The notes beneath the pieces are model-generated. The model was not told the origin of the DNA. It saw nothing but the letters and a program-made list of their open reading frames with translations, and did not search any database. A stretch of DNA of 64,000 nucleotides from Fibrobacter sp. (GTDB taxonomy: Bacteria; Fibrobacterota; Fibrobacteria; Fibrobacterales; Fibrobacteraceae), in NCBI GenBank assembly GCA_024398875.1, contig JAKSIJ010000009.1, positions 1 to 64,000 on the forward strand. Reading direction: 5' to 3'. Below, one piece after another: positions 1 to 9,604 of the stretch (its first letter is position 1; every line of letters begins with the position of its first letter). The position numbers and the translations under genes were made by a program.

Positions 1-257
1 GCCAATTATAGCATTTGCGGGAACTTTTGCAAGGCCTATTGGCAAACTTTTTTCATTTTTTTTGCTGTTTTTTCAAAACAACGGGATTTATTCCACGTTT
101 TATACAATTTATCAACAATCTATAAACATAAATTTTAAGCGGTCGCGCGTTTTTTCTTTGAAAGTGTATCTCTTTGATGTAAAAAAAGATACCTCTCAAA
201 AATCACGCTATATGCATTTGTTTTTGGGCGTTTACACACAAACGAATGCAGACAAAC

Positions 258-1958
258 TCAACGTTTGTATTCATTCAAGCGGAATAGAACGCAAGCCACG
301 TCAATGGGACGGGGCAGGCTCATCTCTCGGCTTAGGCCCTGAGGCAGATTGCGAAAGCCCACATTTTTGATTTTTTCCACAAGACTCAGCGCACTTTCAA
401 TGATAGATGCAGAATCACTTTGCCCACCATTGCTAGCCGCATTCTGACAGAGATTGAGAAGTAGATAGCCCGCGCCTAAACGCTGGTATTTATCTACGAG
501 TAATCCTGCCTTTGAAGTATCCGAAAGCAAGAAGCCTATCTGCAACAAAGCATCGCCATTCAATTTCACCTTGACCTGCCTCTCCACTGATGATGTAGGC
601 CTAAGAGAGGGAAGACAAGGCTGAATGTAATCCTGCAAAGAACGGCATTTCGGCATAGAGAAGGCCGGAAGCAATTCGCTACTATTTGCAACGGAATCCT
701 TCGACGGCTTCCAGTCCAAAACCGATTCTGCCTTATAGTTTGACATGACAATTATGTTGTCTGCAATATCTAAAAAATCACCGCAGGCCCCAGCAACTAG
801 AATAAAGCTGCAGCCACACTTTGCAAATTCCTGGATGCGGTCTGTTAAAGGTATCAAAGGCTCATTACCTTCGCCCAGAAGTTCGCGGACGCGCTTCCCT
901 CGAATGAGAAAATTTACTGCGGAAGAATCTTCATCGATAAAGAAGGTCCGCGCTCCAACCTCCATAGCTTCGAGCAGGTTTGCGACTTCGCTGGTAGAGC
1001 CGGAAGCGCTCTGCGTGCAGAAATTTTTGGTACTGACATTTCCAGGAAGATTGCGAACGAGCGGAGAGAGATTTGTTCCACGAATAAAGCGGCCTTCTTC
1101 TACACAGACGCGTACTGCGGATTCATCCACCACAATACCTTCGCGACCATCGCCTGGAACATGCGGATAGACGGACTGGACCAAAGCGGAAAGCAGAGTC
1201 GACTTGCCATGGAACGCGCCGCCAGAAATAACAGTGATACCTTGAGGGATGCCCATGCCCGTTATTTCATGCCCATTGACATTGAAGGTCACGGACAATG
1301 CAGCAGGAGAGGCAAAGGGAACCGCACTGGCAAGAGGCGCTTGAGAAAGCCCCGATGCACGAGGAAGTACTGCGCCATTAGGAACAAAAGCCACCAATCC
1401 GCGCGCTTTTAACTCGTCCAAAATTGCTTTTCGATTTGCTAGAACCTGACAATGCTCTTCCAAAGCCGGCATTCTTTCTGGCTTGCAATATAAGCTAGAG
1501 GCGAGTACATCTGGAAGAGTCATCGTAAGAATTTCTGCAGCCACATCGGACTGGATTTTGCGGCCTTCGCCTGGAAGACGCACCTGCAAACATACGCGAA
1601 GTTCCCCATTATCCACCCACAGAGAATTTCGCACTAGCATTTCCGGTCCCGGCATGGGAAGGGCAATAATTGGATCCTTTTCCGGAAACTGCTGCTGCAC
1701 ATTCTTAGCAAGTTCCCGAAGCAAAAAATCAGAAAGTGCTAGACAACGCTCAAGGGATCCGCTCCATTCCGAACCAAACCCCAGAGTGGAAAGACTCGCC
1801 TTCACCATCACGCGGGAAGCAGGCGCAAATGGATCTCCTTGAATATGCAGAAAATCCAGCGAAAAATCCCCATATTGCCAAGAATTGGCCGACAAAGTCT
1901 TGTAATTGCCATAGGGTTTACCTTGAAGGGAACGGATTTTCTGATATAGGGCTTTCAT
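258..1958 (-). CDS. ABC-class P-loop ATPase (COG3044 / PF09818 family)
   Basis: A 566-residue protein of the family annotated as predicted ATPase of the ABC class. The Walker A loop is at about residues 246-254 (GGAFHGKST), followed by the family-typical run VYPHVPGDGRE. A Walker-B-like FFIDED stretch lies in the middle of the protein, and the N-terminal half holds the conserved family-specific domain. There is no membrane segment or signal peptide, so it is probably cytosolic. The substrate and partners of this family are not established, and I infer no pathway. Length is normal for the family. It is divergent from the PEGA gene, with about 130 bp of shared upstream DNA. The family call is firm; the role is unknown. 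Confidence 0.85.
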   Translation of the reverse strand: MKALYQKIRSLQGKPYGNYKTLSANSWQYGDFSLDFLHIQGDPFAPASRVMVKASLSTLGFGSEWSGSLERCLALSDFLLRELAKNVQQQFPEKDPIIALPMPGPEMLVRNSLWVDNGELRVCLQVRLPGEGRKIQSDVAAEILTMTLPDVLASSLYCKPERMPALEEHCQVLANRKAILDELKARGLVAFVPNGAVLPRASGLSQAPLASAVPFASPAALSVTFNVNGHEITGMGIPQGITVISGGAFHGKSTLLSALVQSVYPHVPGDGREGIVVDESAVRVCVEEGRFIRGTNLSPLVRNLPGNVSTKNFCTQSASGSTSEVANLLEAMEVGARTFFIDEDSSAVNFLIRGKRVRELLGEGNEPLIPLTDRIQEFAKCGCSFILVAGACGDFLDIADNIIVMSNYKAESVLDWKPSKDSVANSSELLPAFSMPKCRSLQDYIQPCLPSLRPTSSVERQVKVKLNGDALLQIGFLLSDTSKAGLLVDKYQRLGAGYLLLNLCQNAASNGGQSDSASIIESALSLVEKIKNVGFRNLPQGLSREMSLPRPIDVACVLFRLNEYKR

Positions 1959-2085
1959 AGCAAATTCTTTTTATTTTGAACTTTCATTGGAAAAATTAAG
2001 TTTTTATGGAGGTAAAAAAGAGTTTACCCCCTACTCTAAACGAAAAACTTTATATTTTAGGGGTATTAAACATAGGAGTTTATCT

Positions 2086-2619
2086 ATGAAGCATATTTAT
2101 CTCGTTGCCTTAATGGTTGCATTCCTCGCTATGTCTGCCTTTGCAGATGACGATCCACCTCCGCGTGACAAAGCCGCAAAGGTGACCATCATTACCGATC
2201 CTCCTAACAGCGACGTATACCTGGGTGGCGAACTCTTGGGCAAGAGCCCCATTGAAAAGATGGACGTGAAGTCTGGCCGTCAGACTTTGGTGGTGATTGA
2301 CCAGGGCTTTGAACTGGTGAACCAGCGCGTGAATGTTTGGCCGGGCGATGACAAGCGTAACGAATTCAACTTCGGTACAAAAATTCCCAAGGGCCACATC
2401 AAGGTGACGACCATTCCGGGCAAGTGCATTATCTTTGTTGATGGCGACCAGGCCGACAAGACCGATGGTGCTCCGCTCACCGTTCACAACTTGGATGCTG
2501 GCGACCACGTGGTTCGTGCAGAATGCTCTAACGGCAAGGCCGCTGAAGAGCTCGTGACCGTCCGTGGCGAAGAAACCGCCGAAGTGACTGTTGACGCTTC
2601 CAAGGGCAAGAGAAAGTAA
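2086..2619 (+). CDS. Secreted PEGA-domain protein
   Basis: A 177-residue protein with an N-terminal signal peptide (hydrophobic LVALMVAFLAMSAFA, cleavage likely after AFA). Two PEGA-type beta repeats follow, recognisable from VTIITDPPNSDVYLGGELLG and then VTTIPGKCIIFVDGDQ. PEGA domains are thought to be surface or periplasmic carbohydrate- or protein-binding modules. The start at 2086 is chosen because TAGGAG sits eight bases upstream and the signal peptide follows directly; a longer reading frame begins at 1987 but lacks a signal sequence. A terminator follows at 2643, so the gene is probably monocistronic. Confidence 0.85.
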   Translation: MKHIYLVALMVAFLAMSAFADDDPPPRDKAAKVTIITDPPNSDVYLGGELLGKSPIEKMDVKSGRQTLVVIDQGFELVNQRVNVWPGDDKRNEFNFGTKIPKGHIKVTTIPGKCIIFVDGDQADKTDGAPLTVHNLDAGDHVVRAECSNGKAAEELVTVRGEETAEVTVDASKGKRK

Positions 2620-2642
2620 TCTTATTTTCGATGCCGTTTAAG

Positions 2643-2672
2643 AGGGCTTCCCGACAAGGGGGCCCTTTTTTG
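2643..2672 (+). terminator. Rho-independent terminator after the PEGA gene
   Basis: AGGGC (2643-2647) pairs with GCCCT (2662-2666) and is followed by a run of T. Confidence 0.6.
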
Positions 2673-2707
2673 TTAATATTGATGAAAACAAAAAATAGGA
2701 GAATATT

Positions 2708-3316
2708 ATGTCTAAAATTTGGACCCTGAGCCTTTGCGCATGTCTCGCCTTCCTCGTTGGTTGCAGCAGCGGAGGTACAAAAGTTTCCCGTATTGACAGC
2801 AATTCCGTTACAGACCTTTCTGGTGCATGGAACGATACTGATTCCCGCCTTGTGGCCGACGAAATGATTATGGACTGTTTGAATCGCCCCTGGTATCAGA
2901 ATATGATCCAACAGAAGAATGGTCAACTTCCCACAGTTGTGATTGGCAAGGTTCGCAACAAGAGCCACGAACACATCAACGTGGAAACCTTCATCAAGGA
3001 TATGGAGCGCGCCCTCATCAATTCTGGAAAGGCCGACTTTGTGGCTAATGCAGAAGAGCGCAGCGAGCTTCGCGATGAATTGGCAAGTCAGGCTGGCAAT
3101 GCTACGGAAGAAACCCGCAAGGATGCCGGTCAGGAAATCGGCGCTGATTTGATGCTTACGGGAACCTTGAATTCCATTGTTGACCAGGAAGGTGGCGAAC
3201 AAGTCATCTATTATCAAGTGGACATGGAACTCACCGACATTCAGACTCATAAGAAAGTTTGGTTGGGAGACAAGAAGATCAAGAAGTACGTCTCCAGATC
3301 CAGCGTGAAGATGTAA
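2708..3316 (+). CDS. lpoB: LpoB-like penicillin-binding-protein activator lipoprotein
   Basis: A 202-residue lipoprotein: signal peptide ending in the lipobox LVGC (Cys19), then a domain matching the LpoB/PF13036 family (LPTVVIGKVRNKSHEHI, GADLMLTGTLNSIVD, the YYQVDMELTDIQTHKKVW strand region). LpoB proteins are outer-membrane lipoproteins; in Enterobacteria they activate PBP1b. In many bacteria, as here, the family sits next to a COG3014 lipoprotein. The partner penicillin-binding protein is not in the window, so the peptidoglycan role is inferred from the family. It has its own terminator at 3324. Confidence 0.8.
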   Translation: MSKIWTLSLCACLAFLVGCSSGGTKVSRIDSNSVTDLSGAWNDTDSRLVADEMIMDCLNRPWYQNMIQQKNGQLPTVVIGKVRNKSHEHINVETFIKDMERALINSGKADFVANAEERSELRDELASQAGNATEETRKDAGQEIGADLMLTGTLNSIVDQEGGEQVIYYQVDMELTDIQTHKKVWLGDKKIKKYVSRSSVKM

Positions 3317-3323
3317 TTGAACT

Positions 3324-3357
3324 GGGTTCCGAAAGTTGATTTTGGAACCCCTTTTTA
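3324..3357 (+). terminator. Rho-independent terminator after lpoB
   Basis: GGGTTCC (3324-3330) pairs with GGAACCC (3344-3350), followed by CTTTTT. Confidence 0.7.
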
Positions 3358-3390
3358 TGTTTATCCGAAACCTGATATCATCGGACTATT

Positions 3391-4788
3391 ATGAAAAAAA
3401 TCTGCCTGCTTTTGTTCAGCACTCTCGTTCTCTGTTCTTGCGCCAACAAGTCCATGACTCGCTATGAAGAATTGGCTCCGACTCTTGAAAAGAAAGGGTA
3501 TGAGGCCACCATCGCGAAAGTCAAAGAAGATCAAAAAGACTTGTATGGTTCCAACAGCGAATTTCTCTACTTCTACGACCTAGGGGTGCTTTACCACTAC
3601 AATCGCAACTTTGATGAAAGTATCAAAAACTTTGAAAAAGCAGAGCAAGTCTATAGCGACCTCTACACCAAGTCCATCACAAACGAGGCCGCTGCCATCG
3701 TCACGAACGACAACATTCGTCCCTATCGTGCACGGCCTTTTGAACTTTTGACCATGTATGAATTCCAGATTTTGAACTATCTGGCCAAGATGGATATAGA
3801 TGGCGCTTTAGTGGAAGTGAAGCGGGCTCAGATTGCCATGAACGCTTTATATCAGAAGGACCAAGACAAAGTCAATGACAATGGATTCCTGCGGTATCTT
3901 TCGGCGTTGGTGTATGAGTTGAGCGACGAAAAAGACGATGCTGCTATTTCTTATTACAAGGCTATCAAGGCTTATGACGAAAGCAAGATGGGCGTTCCAA
4001 ATGAAGTCTTTGAGTTTGTCACAGAAAGCCTACGCCGCATGGACCGGGAAGACGACATTCGCGCTTTGAAAAAACAAGAACTGGCGCAGACTCCGAAAGC
4101 CACTGCCGTTCAGGAGATGGGCCAGGAAATCATCGTCATCGGCTATGCAGGACACAGCCCCATTCTTGGAGAAATGTACCTCTCCGGAACCTTCGTCAGT
4201 GGTGGCGTAATGAACCTCTATTACAAAGATGGCGAGACTGGAAATAAAGTGAACTTTACGTTGATTGCTCCGCCAGTTGCTGGAGCCGGCAGCGGCACGT
4301 TCCACATAGGATTTGCGTTGCCTGAAGTTCGCAACCACAAGAGCCGCGTACATCATTTTGAAGTTGGGTTGGATGGAAAAACTCGCATCAAGCCCGAGAA
4401 GGTCATGGCCGTGGATGAAGAACTCAAACGCAACATGGAAGATGAGAAGAACTCTACCATAACCCGTACCGCAGTTCGCGTCATTCTTCGCACTATTGCC
4501 GCACAAAAGGCAAAGTCTGCAACCAACACAGGAAATGGACTATTTGACTTGGTCAAAAACATCGGTGTGGACGTGGCCCAAGGCCAGTTGGAACAAGCCG
4601 ACCTCCGCGTGGGATTATTCCTGCCCAATTCATTCTACATGACGCGTATGCCGGTTGAGCCGGGTTCTCATGATGTTACTGTGGCAGCCCAAAGTGCAGA
4701 CGGCGGAACCGTTGGCGTTTACAGCTTTGACAAGATTCCCGTGAAAAAAGGCCAGAAAGTGTTCCTCTTTGTGCCCGCAATCAAGTAA
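3391..4788 (+). CDS. COG3014-family TPR lipoprotein
   Basis: A 465-residue lipoprotein with lipobox LCSC (Cys16). The N-terminal half is helical and TPR-like (FYDLGVLYHYNRNFDESIKN is a clear TPR-type motif), with the conserved family stretch RARPFELLTMYEFQILNYL. The C-terminal half is beta-rich. COG3014 proteins have no established function. They are often encoded beside LpoB-like lipoproteins, which is the arrangement here, so a role with the cell-wall synthesis lipoproteins is a reasonable inference. A terminator follows at 4810. Confidence 0.75.
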   Translation: MKKICLLLFSTLVLCSCANKSMTRYEELAPTLEKKGYEATIAKVKEDQKDLYGSNSEFLYFYDLGVLYHYNRNFDESIKNFEKAEQVYSDLYTKSITNEAAAIVTNDNIRPYRARPFELLTMYEFQILNYLAKMDIDGALVEVKRAQIAMNALYQKDQDKVNDNGFLRYLSALVYELSDEKDDAAISYYKAIKAYDESKMGVPNEVFEFVTESLRRMDREDDIRALKKQELAQTPKATAVQEMGQEIIVIGYAGHSPILGEMYLSGTFVSGGVMNLYYKDGETGNKVNFTLIAPPVAGAGSGTFHIGFALPEVRNHKSRVHHFEVGLDGKTRIKPEKVMAVDEELKRNMEDEKNSTITRTAVRVILRTIAAQKAKSATNTGNGLFDLVKNIGVDVAQGQLEQADLRVGLFLPNSFYMTRMPVEPGSHDVTVAAQSADGGTVGVYSFDKIPVKKGQKVFLFVPAIK

Positions 4789-4809
4789 AACTGGTAAAAT
4801 CTGCAAAAA

Positions 4810-4847
4810 ATCGGGAAAGGACACCTATCTTTTCCCGATAATTTTTT
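4810..4847 (+). terminator. Rho-independent terminator
   Basis: TCGGGAAA (4811-4818) pairs with TTTCCCGA (4831-4838), followed by a T-rich run ending at 4847. Confidence 0.75.
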
Positions 4848-4882
4848 AGTTTCAACAATGAACCAATTTCATTAGGGTTTTT

Positions 4883-5689
4883 ATGAATTGTAAAATTGCA
4901 CTGGCCACAGCCGCATTGCTTGTTTCTCAATCTTTCGCCATTATCGGCATCGGTGGCCACTGGGCTCCTGGCTTTGGCAGCAAATTGGATGCCGCATCAA
5001 AAGAAGCCGTTACCGCGGACAAAATGATTTCTTTCAGTCATGATGGCTTTGACGGGACAATGCAAGGCTTTGGTTTTAAACTGTGGATTGATATCCTCCC
5101 CATTTTTGACATCGAAGCAACCTACAATATCCAATTTGGCTCTTATGATGCCAACCTCTACGTTGATGGCGTAACCGACCCCATCCCGCTGGAAATTGAA
5201 TTGGGCGGCACACCCTTCGGTAAAGCAACCCCAAAATTTGTGGCATCTAACCTCGACGTCTCCATCACTTATCCCATTACATTCATCCCCATTATCCGGC
5301 CCTACATTGGTGGTGGTTTCACCTACTACCTGAACACCTTTGTGCTGAATAAGGATTTTGTTCAAAACATCATTGACAATGACGAAGTCAAGGCTATGAT
5401 TACATCCATTGCCACAATGAGCGATTTGGATGAAGAAATGCTCCAGAAAAAAGCTGCTGATTTGGAAAAACTGGGTGAAACCTTAAAGGAAAAAGTCCAG
5501 GATGCTGCTATGGATGAGGGCTTGAACACCAGCATTGGTGGGCATGTTCTTGTGGGTATGAGGGCAAAACTCCCTGTCATTCCCATTGCTGCATACGCAA
5601 ACTTTAAATATTACTTTGGTGGCGATTATCCCGAAGAATTCAGTTCGGGAAATATGGCCGTTGAAATTGGCGGCGGATTCGCACTGTAA
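4883..5689 (+). CDS. Putative outer-membrane beta-barrel protein
   Basis: A 268-residue protein with an N-terminal signal peptide (ALATAALLVSQSFA). Alternating hydrophobic and aromatic strands follow (GFKLWIDILPIFDIEATYNI, RPYIGGGFTYYLNTF, YANFKYYFGGDY), and the chain ends in a strand-like AVEIGGGFAL, typical of barrel proteins. Residues of roughly 160-210 form a charged helical segment (DEEMLQKKAADLEKLGETLK) that would be a large loop or plug. No specific family is recognised. It ends 23 bp before the response-regulator gene and could share its transcript. Confidence 0.6.
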   Translation: MNCKIALATAALLVSQSFAIIGIGGHWAPGFGSKLDAASKEAVTADKMISFSHDGFDGTMQGFGFKLWIDILPIFDIEATYNIQFGSYDANLYVDGVTDPIPLEIELGGTPFGKATPKFVASNLDVSITYPITFIPIIRPYIGGGFTYYLNTFVLNKDFVQNIIDNDEVKAMITSIATMSDLDEEMLQKKAADLEKLGETLKEKVQDAAMDEGLNTSIGGHVLVGMRAKLPVIPIAAYANFKYYFGGDYPEEFSSGNMAVEIGGGFAL

Positions 5690-5712
5690 TTATAACACGA
5701 AAGGAAAATCAA

Positions 5713-6441
5713 ATGAATTTTAATCCTGCAGATACAAACATTCTCATTATTGAAGATGAAATCGCCATTGCCGAAGGACTGGTGGATCTCTGCGAATTGA
5801 ACGGCTATAAAGTGAAGCATGCCGCCGATGGCGAAACAGGCCTTGCCGAAGCACTGACTGGAGCCTATGGTTTGATTCTTTTGGATTTGATGCTTCCGGG
5901 CATTGATGGCTTTACAGTTTGCGACAAAATTCGTGAACAAGATAAGTCCGTCCCCATCATTATTCTTTCTGCAAAGAACTCTGACGAAGACATCATTAAT
6001 GGTTTGAAGTATGGTGCAGACGACTATATCTCCAAACCTTTCTCTGTCCCCATGCTCCTTGCCCGCATTGAAGCGGTGTTACGCCGCAGCACACAAATGA
6101 TGGAAAGCGAGGGCCGCATGGTTGCTGGCCATCTCAAAGTTAACTTCCGCGAATACGCAGGCACTCGTGGAAAGGAAGAACTCTCCTTCACTCGTAAGGA
6201 AATCGAAATTCTGGAATACCTCTGGAACAACCGCGACCGCGCCGTTCCTCGTGCTGAACTATTGAAAAAAGTTTGGGGTTACGAAAACGTGGAATCTGTG
6301 GATACTCGTACCGTGGATATCCATATCACAAAGCTCCGCAAGAAGATTGAAGACGAGCCCTCCCACCCGAAGCTCTTGGTGACCTTCCGTGGCGAAGGGT
6401 ATCAGATGCGTTCTAGTCCTGAATGCGAAAAGTCCACCTAA
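5713..6441 (+). CDS. OmpR/PhoB-type response regulator
   Basis: A 242-residue protein with an N-terminal receiver domain and a C-terminal winged-helix DNA-binding domain. The phospho-acceptor is Asp58 in LILLDLMLPG, the acidic pair is IIEDE, and the conserved Lys lies in DDYISKPF. The output domain shows the typical RVDIHITKLRKKI-like run (DTRTVDIHITKLRKKIEDE) and the RGEGYQM ending. The next gene, a histidine kinase, overlaps its 3' end by 19 bp, so the two are translationally coupled and form a cognate pair. The signal and regulon cannot be told from the sequence. Confidence 0.93.
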   Translation: MNFNPADTNILIIEDEIAIAEGLVDLCELNGYKVKHAADGETGLAEALTGAYGLILLDLMLPGIDGFTVCDKIREQDKSVPIIILSAKNSDEDIINGLKYGADDYISKPFSVPMLLARIEAVLRRSTQMMESEGRMVAGHLKVNFREYAGTRGKEELSFTRKEIEILEYLWNNRDRAVPRAELLKKVWGYENVESVDTRTVDIHITKLRKKIEDEPSHPKLLVTFRGEGYQMRSSPECEKST

Positions 6442-8204
6442 TATTTGCAACCATTTTCGTTGTAATTGCGGTTCCTCTGGTTCTTTTATTGTACCAGGCG
6501 TTTTTGCAGTTGCAGTTAGGTACTCATTCCCTTTATACGGGACACGCCATGTTTGTGGCAAACACCTTGAACCAGCGGGTGGCAAAAGACTTGGCTGTTG
6601 AAGACAAGCGCTCCTATTCTGAATATGGATTCATCCGTACAGTTCAAGTGTTAGGCGGTGAAGAGAACACTTTGTCTGAATTGGTGGACTACCCTATCAC
6701 AAGCCAATTTACGGGCCTATTGGGGCACTTCCAATTGGCGCCGGATAATACCCTCCGCACTCCATTTTTGCCCGAAGGTAGATTCGGAGAGATTCTCCTG
6801 GAACAGATTCCCAAGGCGGAACGCTTAAAGCGTGAAGAAGTTCGAAACAAAATCAAGCAAATCCTGGATGATTTGAACATTGAGAATCACGGCCAACAGA
6901 TTCCTGCAGCACCTAAGGATTCCATTGCCAATATCATTAACGAACTTTATAAAAAAGATGCTGCCCAAAAGAAACAGCAAAAATCGAACAAGCGATTTGA
7001 ACAATCCTCCGAAAAAGAATCCATCGCCTTCAATGCGGAATCTCTTGACGATAGCCTGGCAAACCTCCTAGAATTGAGCCGCGCCTGGGAAGTGGAAATC
7101 GAGCCTTTCCAAGCGAACTTCAACGACGAATACATTGTATTCCACAGAAATGTCATTCGCGGTAGCAAACTTTTTGTGCAAGGCTTTGTTGTGGAACTGA
7201 AACCCTACTTAAATAGCCTTGTTAAAACAGAGACGCAATTCTATTCTCTAGAAAAAAATCTGGTGCTAAGCTTCACTACAAATGATAAAGAATTGATGTC
7301 CTTTGGTACTGCTAACAACGCCACCAAAATTCTCTCTATTCCGCTGATTGCGCCCTTGAACAACATTTCGCTGACCATGTACATGTTAGAGCAAAATGAT
7401 GCGCAGACGGGTTCCTTCATGGTATTCCTGGGCCTCATCGCCATTCTTGTGTTAGGTGGCGGATTGATTTCCATTTACCGTTTTACCCAAAGCGAGCTGA
7501 ATCTCGCCAAGAAACGCCAGGATTTTATTTCTGCGGTAAGTCATGAACTGAAGACTCCCTTGACCGCTATCAAGATGTATGCGGAAATTCTCCAGACGCC
7601 GAAGCCCATTCCCGATGAAAAGCGAAAGAAGTATTACGGACAAATTGCCAGCGAATCCGACCGACTGACGCGCCTTATCCAAAATGTGCTGAACCTTTCC
7701 AAGCTGGATGGAAACCGTTGGACGGTGAACCTGAAGAAAGACAGCCCGCGGATGGTGCTGGACGATTTTGTCACCATGTACACGAAAAACATTGAAGACC
7801 ATGGTTTTGAATTGACGGTTTCCTGCGACACGGAAGTCAACGATGTGCAGCTCATGATGGATAGAGATGCTGTGATGCAAATCCTCACTAACCTAGTGGA
7901 CAACTCTCTGAAATTCTCTGCAAGAGCAGATTACAAAATGATTACAATCGAACTCCGGTTGGATAACGATCATGTGTATCTTGCTGTCCGTGATTATGGC
8001 CCCGGCATTCCCCAATCGGAATTTAAGAAGGTATTCCAGGAATTTTACCGTGTGGAAAATGAAATGACCCGCACCACCAAAGGAACGGGCATTGGACTTT
8101 CCATGGTACAAAAACTTTGCACACTCTCAAAAATGGAAATCGAGCTGGAAAATGCTGAACCTGGTTTAAGAACCAAAATTCACTTTCCACCCTTATCCAT
8201 TTAG
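6423..8204 (+). CDS. Membrane sensor histidine kinase
   Basis: A 593-residue kinase. A transmembrane helix is near residues 7-27, a long extracytoplasmic region follows with a charged low-complexity stretch (about 180-200), and a second helix is near 325-345 (MVFLGLIAILVLGGGLISIY). The HisKA box is SHELKTPLTAIK with the phospho-acceptor at about His374. The ATPase domain has the N box (LVDNSLKFS), G1 (DYGPGIP) and G2 (GTGIGLS). It pairs with the overlapping response regulator. The sensor region is not a domain I recognise. Confidence 0.92.
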   Translation: MRKVHLIFATIFVVIAVPLVLLLYQAFLQLQLGTHSLYTGHAMFVANTLNQRVAKDLAVEDKRSYSEYGFIRTVQVLGGEENTLSELVDYPITSQFTGLLGHFQLAPDNTLRTPFLPEGRFGEILLEQIPKAERLKREEVRNKIKQILDDLNIENHGQQIPAAPKDSIANIINELYKKDAAQKKQQKSNKRFEQSSEKESIAFNAESLDDSLANLLELSRAWEVEIEPFQANFNDEYIVFHRNVIRGSKLFVQGFVVELKPYLNSLVKTETQFYSLEKNLVLSFTTNDKELMSFGTANNATKILSIPLIAPLNNISLTMYMLEQNDAQTGSFMVFLGLIAILVLGGGLISIYRFTQSELNLAKKRQDFISAVSHELKTPLTAIKMYAEILQTPKPIPDEKRKKYYGQIASESDRLTRLIQNVLNLSKLDGNRWTVNLKKDSPRMVLDDFVTMYTKNIEDHGFELTVSCDTEVNDVQLMMDRDAVMQILTNLVDNSLKFSARADYKMITIELRLDNDHVYLAVRDYGPGIPQSEFKKVFQEFYRVENEMTRTTKGTGIGLSMVQKLCTLSKMEIELENAEPGLRTKIHFPPLSI

Positions 8205-8266
8205 TAATGATTTATGTATCTTAGGTGGTGTAAATTCATGTCCAATATTAGGACGAGGTTGGGACT

Positions 8267-9604
8267 ATGACGCAGGAAGACATTTTACAGAATCCAGGAC
8301 AATACGATTTGTCCATCGAAACGGTGGGAGCAAGCACTCTAAAATCCCCCATGAAGGGTGTTCAGTTCGTCTCTGAAGAAGACCGCATTAGCCTTACCAC
8401 TGATGTAAAACGCATTCAGGAATTCAATCAGAATGGAATTAACATTCCTTCTTTGGAAGCTGCTGGCCCGCGTGAGATGATTTTTCACGACCCGGCGTGG
8501 ACAAGAGCGGGCATTGTCACCTGTGGCGGCCTCTGCCCTGGCCTCAACAATGTGATCAAGGGCCTTGTGCAGGTACTTTGGTTTGACTACGGCGTGCGGA
8601 ATATCTTCGGCATCCCATACGGATATCGCGGATTGAATCCAAAATACAGTTACCCGCCAAAAGTTTTGAACCCGGATGTTGTTGATGCAATCCAGGATGA
8701 CGGCGGAACCATTCTTGGCAGTTCCCGTGGCGAGCAGGACCCATCCATTATGGTGGACACATTAATGCGCCTCAACATCAACGTGCTGTTCTGCATCGGC
8801 GGTGACGGCACTCTCCGCGGTGCTCACGCTATTGCTGAAGAAGTCAAGAAGCGCAGACAACCGATTTCTGTCATTGGCATCCCGAAAACCATCGATAATG
8901 ACTTGAACCTCATCGATAGAACTTTCGGTTTTGAAACCGCTGTTTTGAGTGCTACTGATGTTATTACAAGCGCCCACAATGAAGCCAATGGCGCTTTCAA
9001 CGGACTTGGTTTGGTGAAACTCATGGGCCGCGATTCCGGCTTTATTGCCGCATACGCAGCCCTTGCCACAACCGTGGTGAATTTCTGCCTGATTCCTGAA
9101 GTTCCATTCACGCTGGATGGACTTTTCAAGGCTCTGGAAAGCCGCTATAGCAGCGGCAAAACTCACGCGGTTATCGCTGTTGCAGAAGGCGCCGGGCAAG
9201 AACTGTTCAACGGTCAAGAACAACGCCGTGATGCCAGTGGAAACATTTTGAAAAATGATATTGGTGAATTCCTCACTCGAAAAATCAAGGAACATTTTGA
9301 TAGCGTGGGCAAGGAAGTCAACATCAAATACTTTGACCCCAGCTACATGGTGCGGAGCATTCCTGCAAAGGGTACAGACGCCATTTTCTGCTTCCAGTTG
9401 GCAGAAAGTGCCGTACACGCAGGCATGGCGGGCAAGACCGATATGGTGGTAGGCAGCATGAATGGCGAATTTACCCATGTGCCTATAGAATATGCTGTCA
9501 ACGAACGCAAGAAAATCAACCCCAACGGAACTCTCTGGCACGCTGTTTTAGGGGCTACCCGTCAACAAGACTACTTCTCTGGTAAAGGCAAAGGGCATAA
9601 ATAA
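8267..9604 (+). CDS. pfkA: 6-phosphofructokinase, long (TP0108/plant-like) clade
   Basis: A 445-residue phosphofructokinase that phosphorylates fructose 6-phosphate in glycolysis. Visible motifs are GIVTCGGLCPGLNNVI (nucleotide loop), CIGGDGTLRGA, PKTIDNDL (catalytic Asp) and GRDSGFIAAYAA. The GGDGT loop has Gly at the position where pyrophosphate-dependent enzymes have Asp, which favours ATP as donor. The PKTIDND loop has Lys where E. coli PfkA has Gly. This mix is typical of ATP-dependent long-clade enzymes of trypanosomes and spirochaetes. It is longer than the 320-residue PfkA because of N- and C-terminal extensions. Donor specificity is inferred. The start is preceded by GAGG. Confidence 0.88.
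   Translation: MTQEDILQNPGQYDLSIETVGASTLKSPMKGVQFVSEEDRISLTTDVKRIQEFNQNGINIPSLEAAGPREMIFHDPAWTRAGIVTCGGLCPGLNNVIKGLVQVLWFDYGVRNIFGIPYGYRGLNPKYSYPPKVLNPDVVDAIQDDGGTILGSSRGEQDPSIMVDTLMRLNINVLFCIGGDGTLRGAHAIAEEVKKRRQPISVIGIPKTIDNDLNLIDRTFGFETAVLSATDVITSAHNEANGAFNGLGLVKLMGRDSGFIAAYAALATTVVNFCLIPEVPFTLDGLFKALESRYSSGKTHAVIAVAEGAGQELFNGQEQRRDASGNILKNDIGEFLTRKIKEHFDSVGKEVNIKYFDPSYMVRSIPAKGTDAIFCFQLAESAVHAGMAGKTDMVVGSMNGEFTHVPIEYAVNERKKINPNGTLWHAVLGATRQQDYFSGKGKGHK

Noticed and set aside
62-370. Plus-strand frame at the window start.
   Set aside because: It overlaps the end of the ABC-class ATPase on the opposite strand and has low-complexity composition. I see nothing supportable in 1-257.
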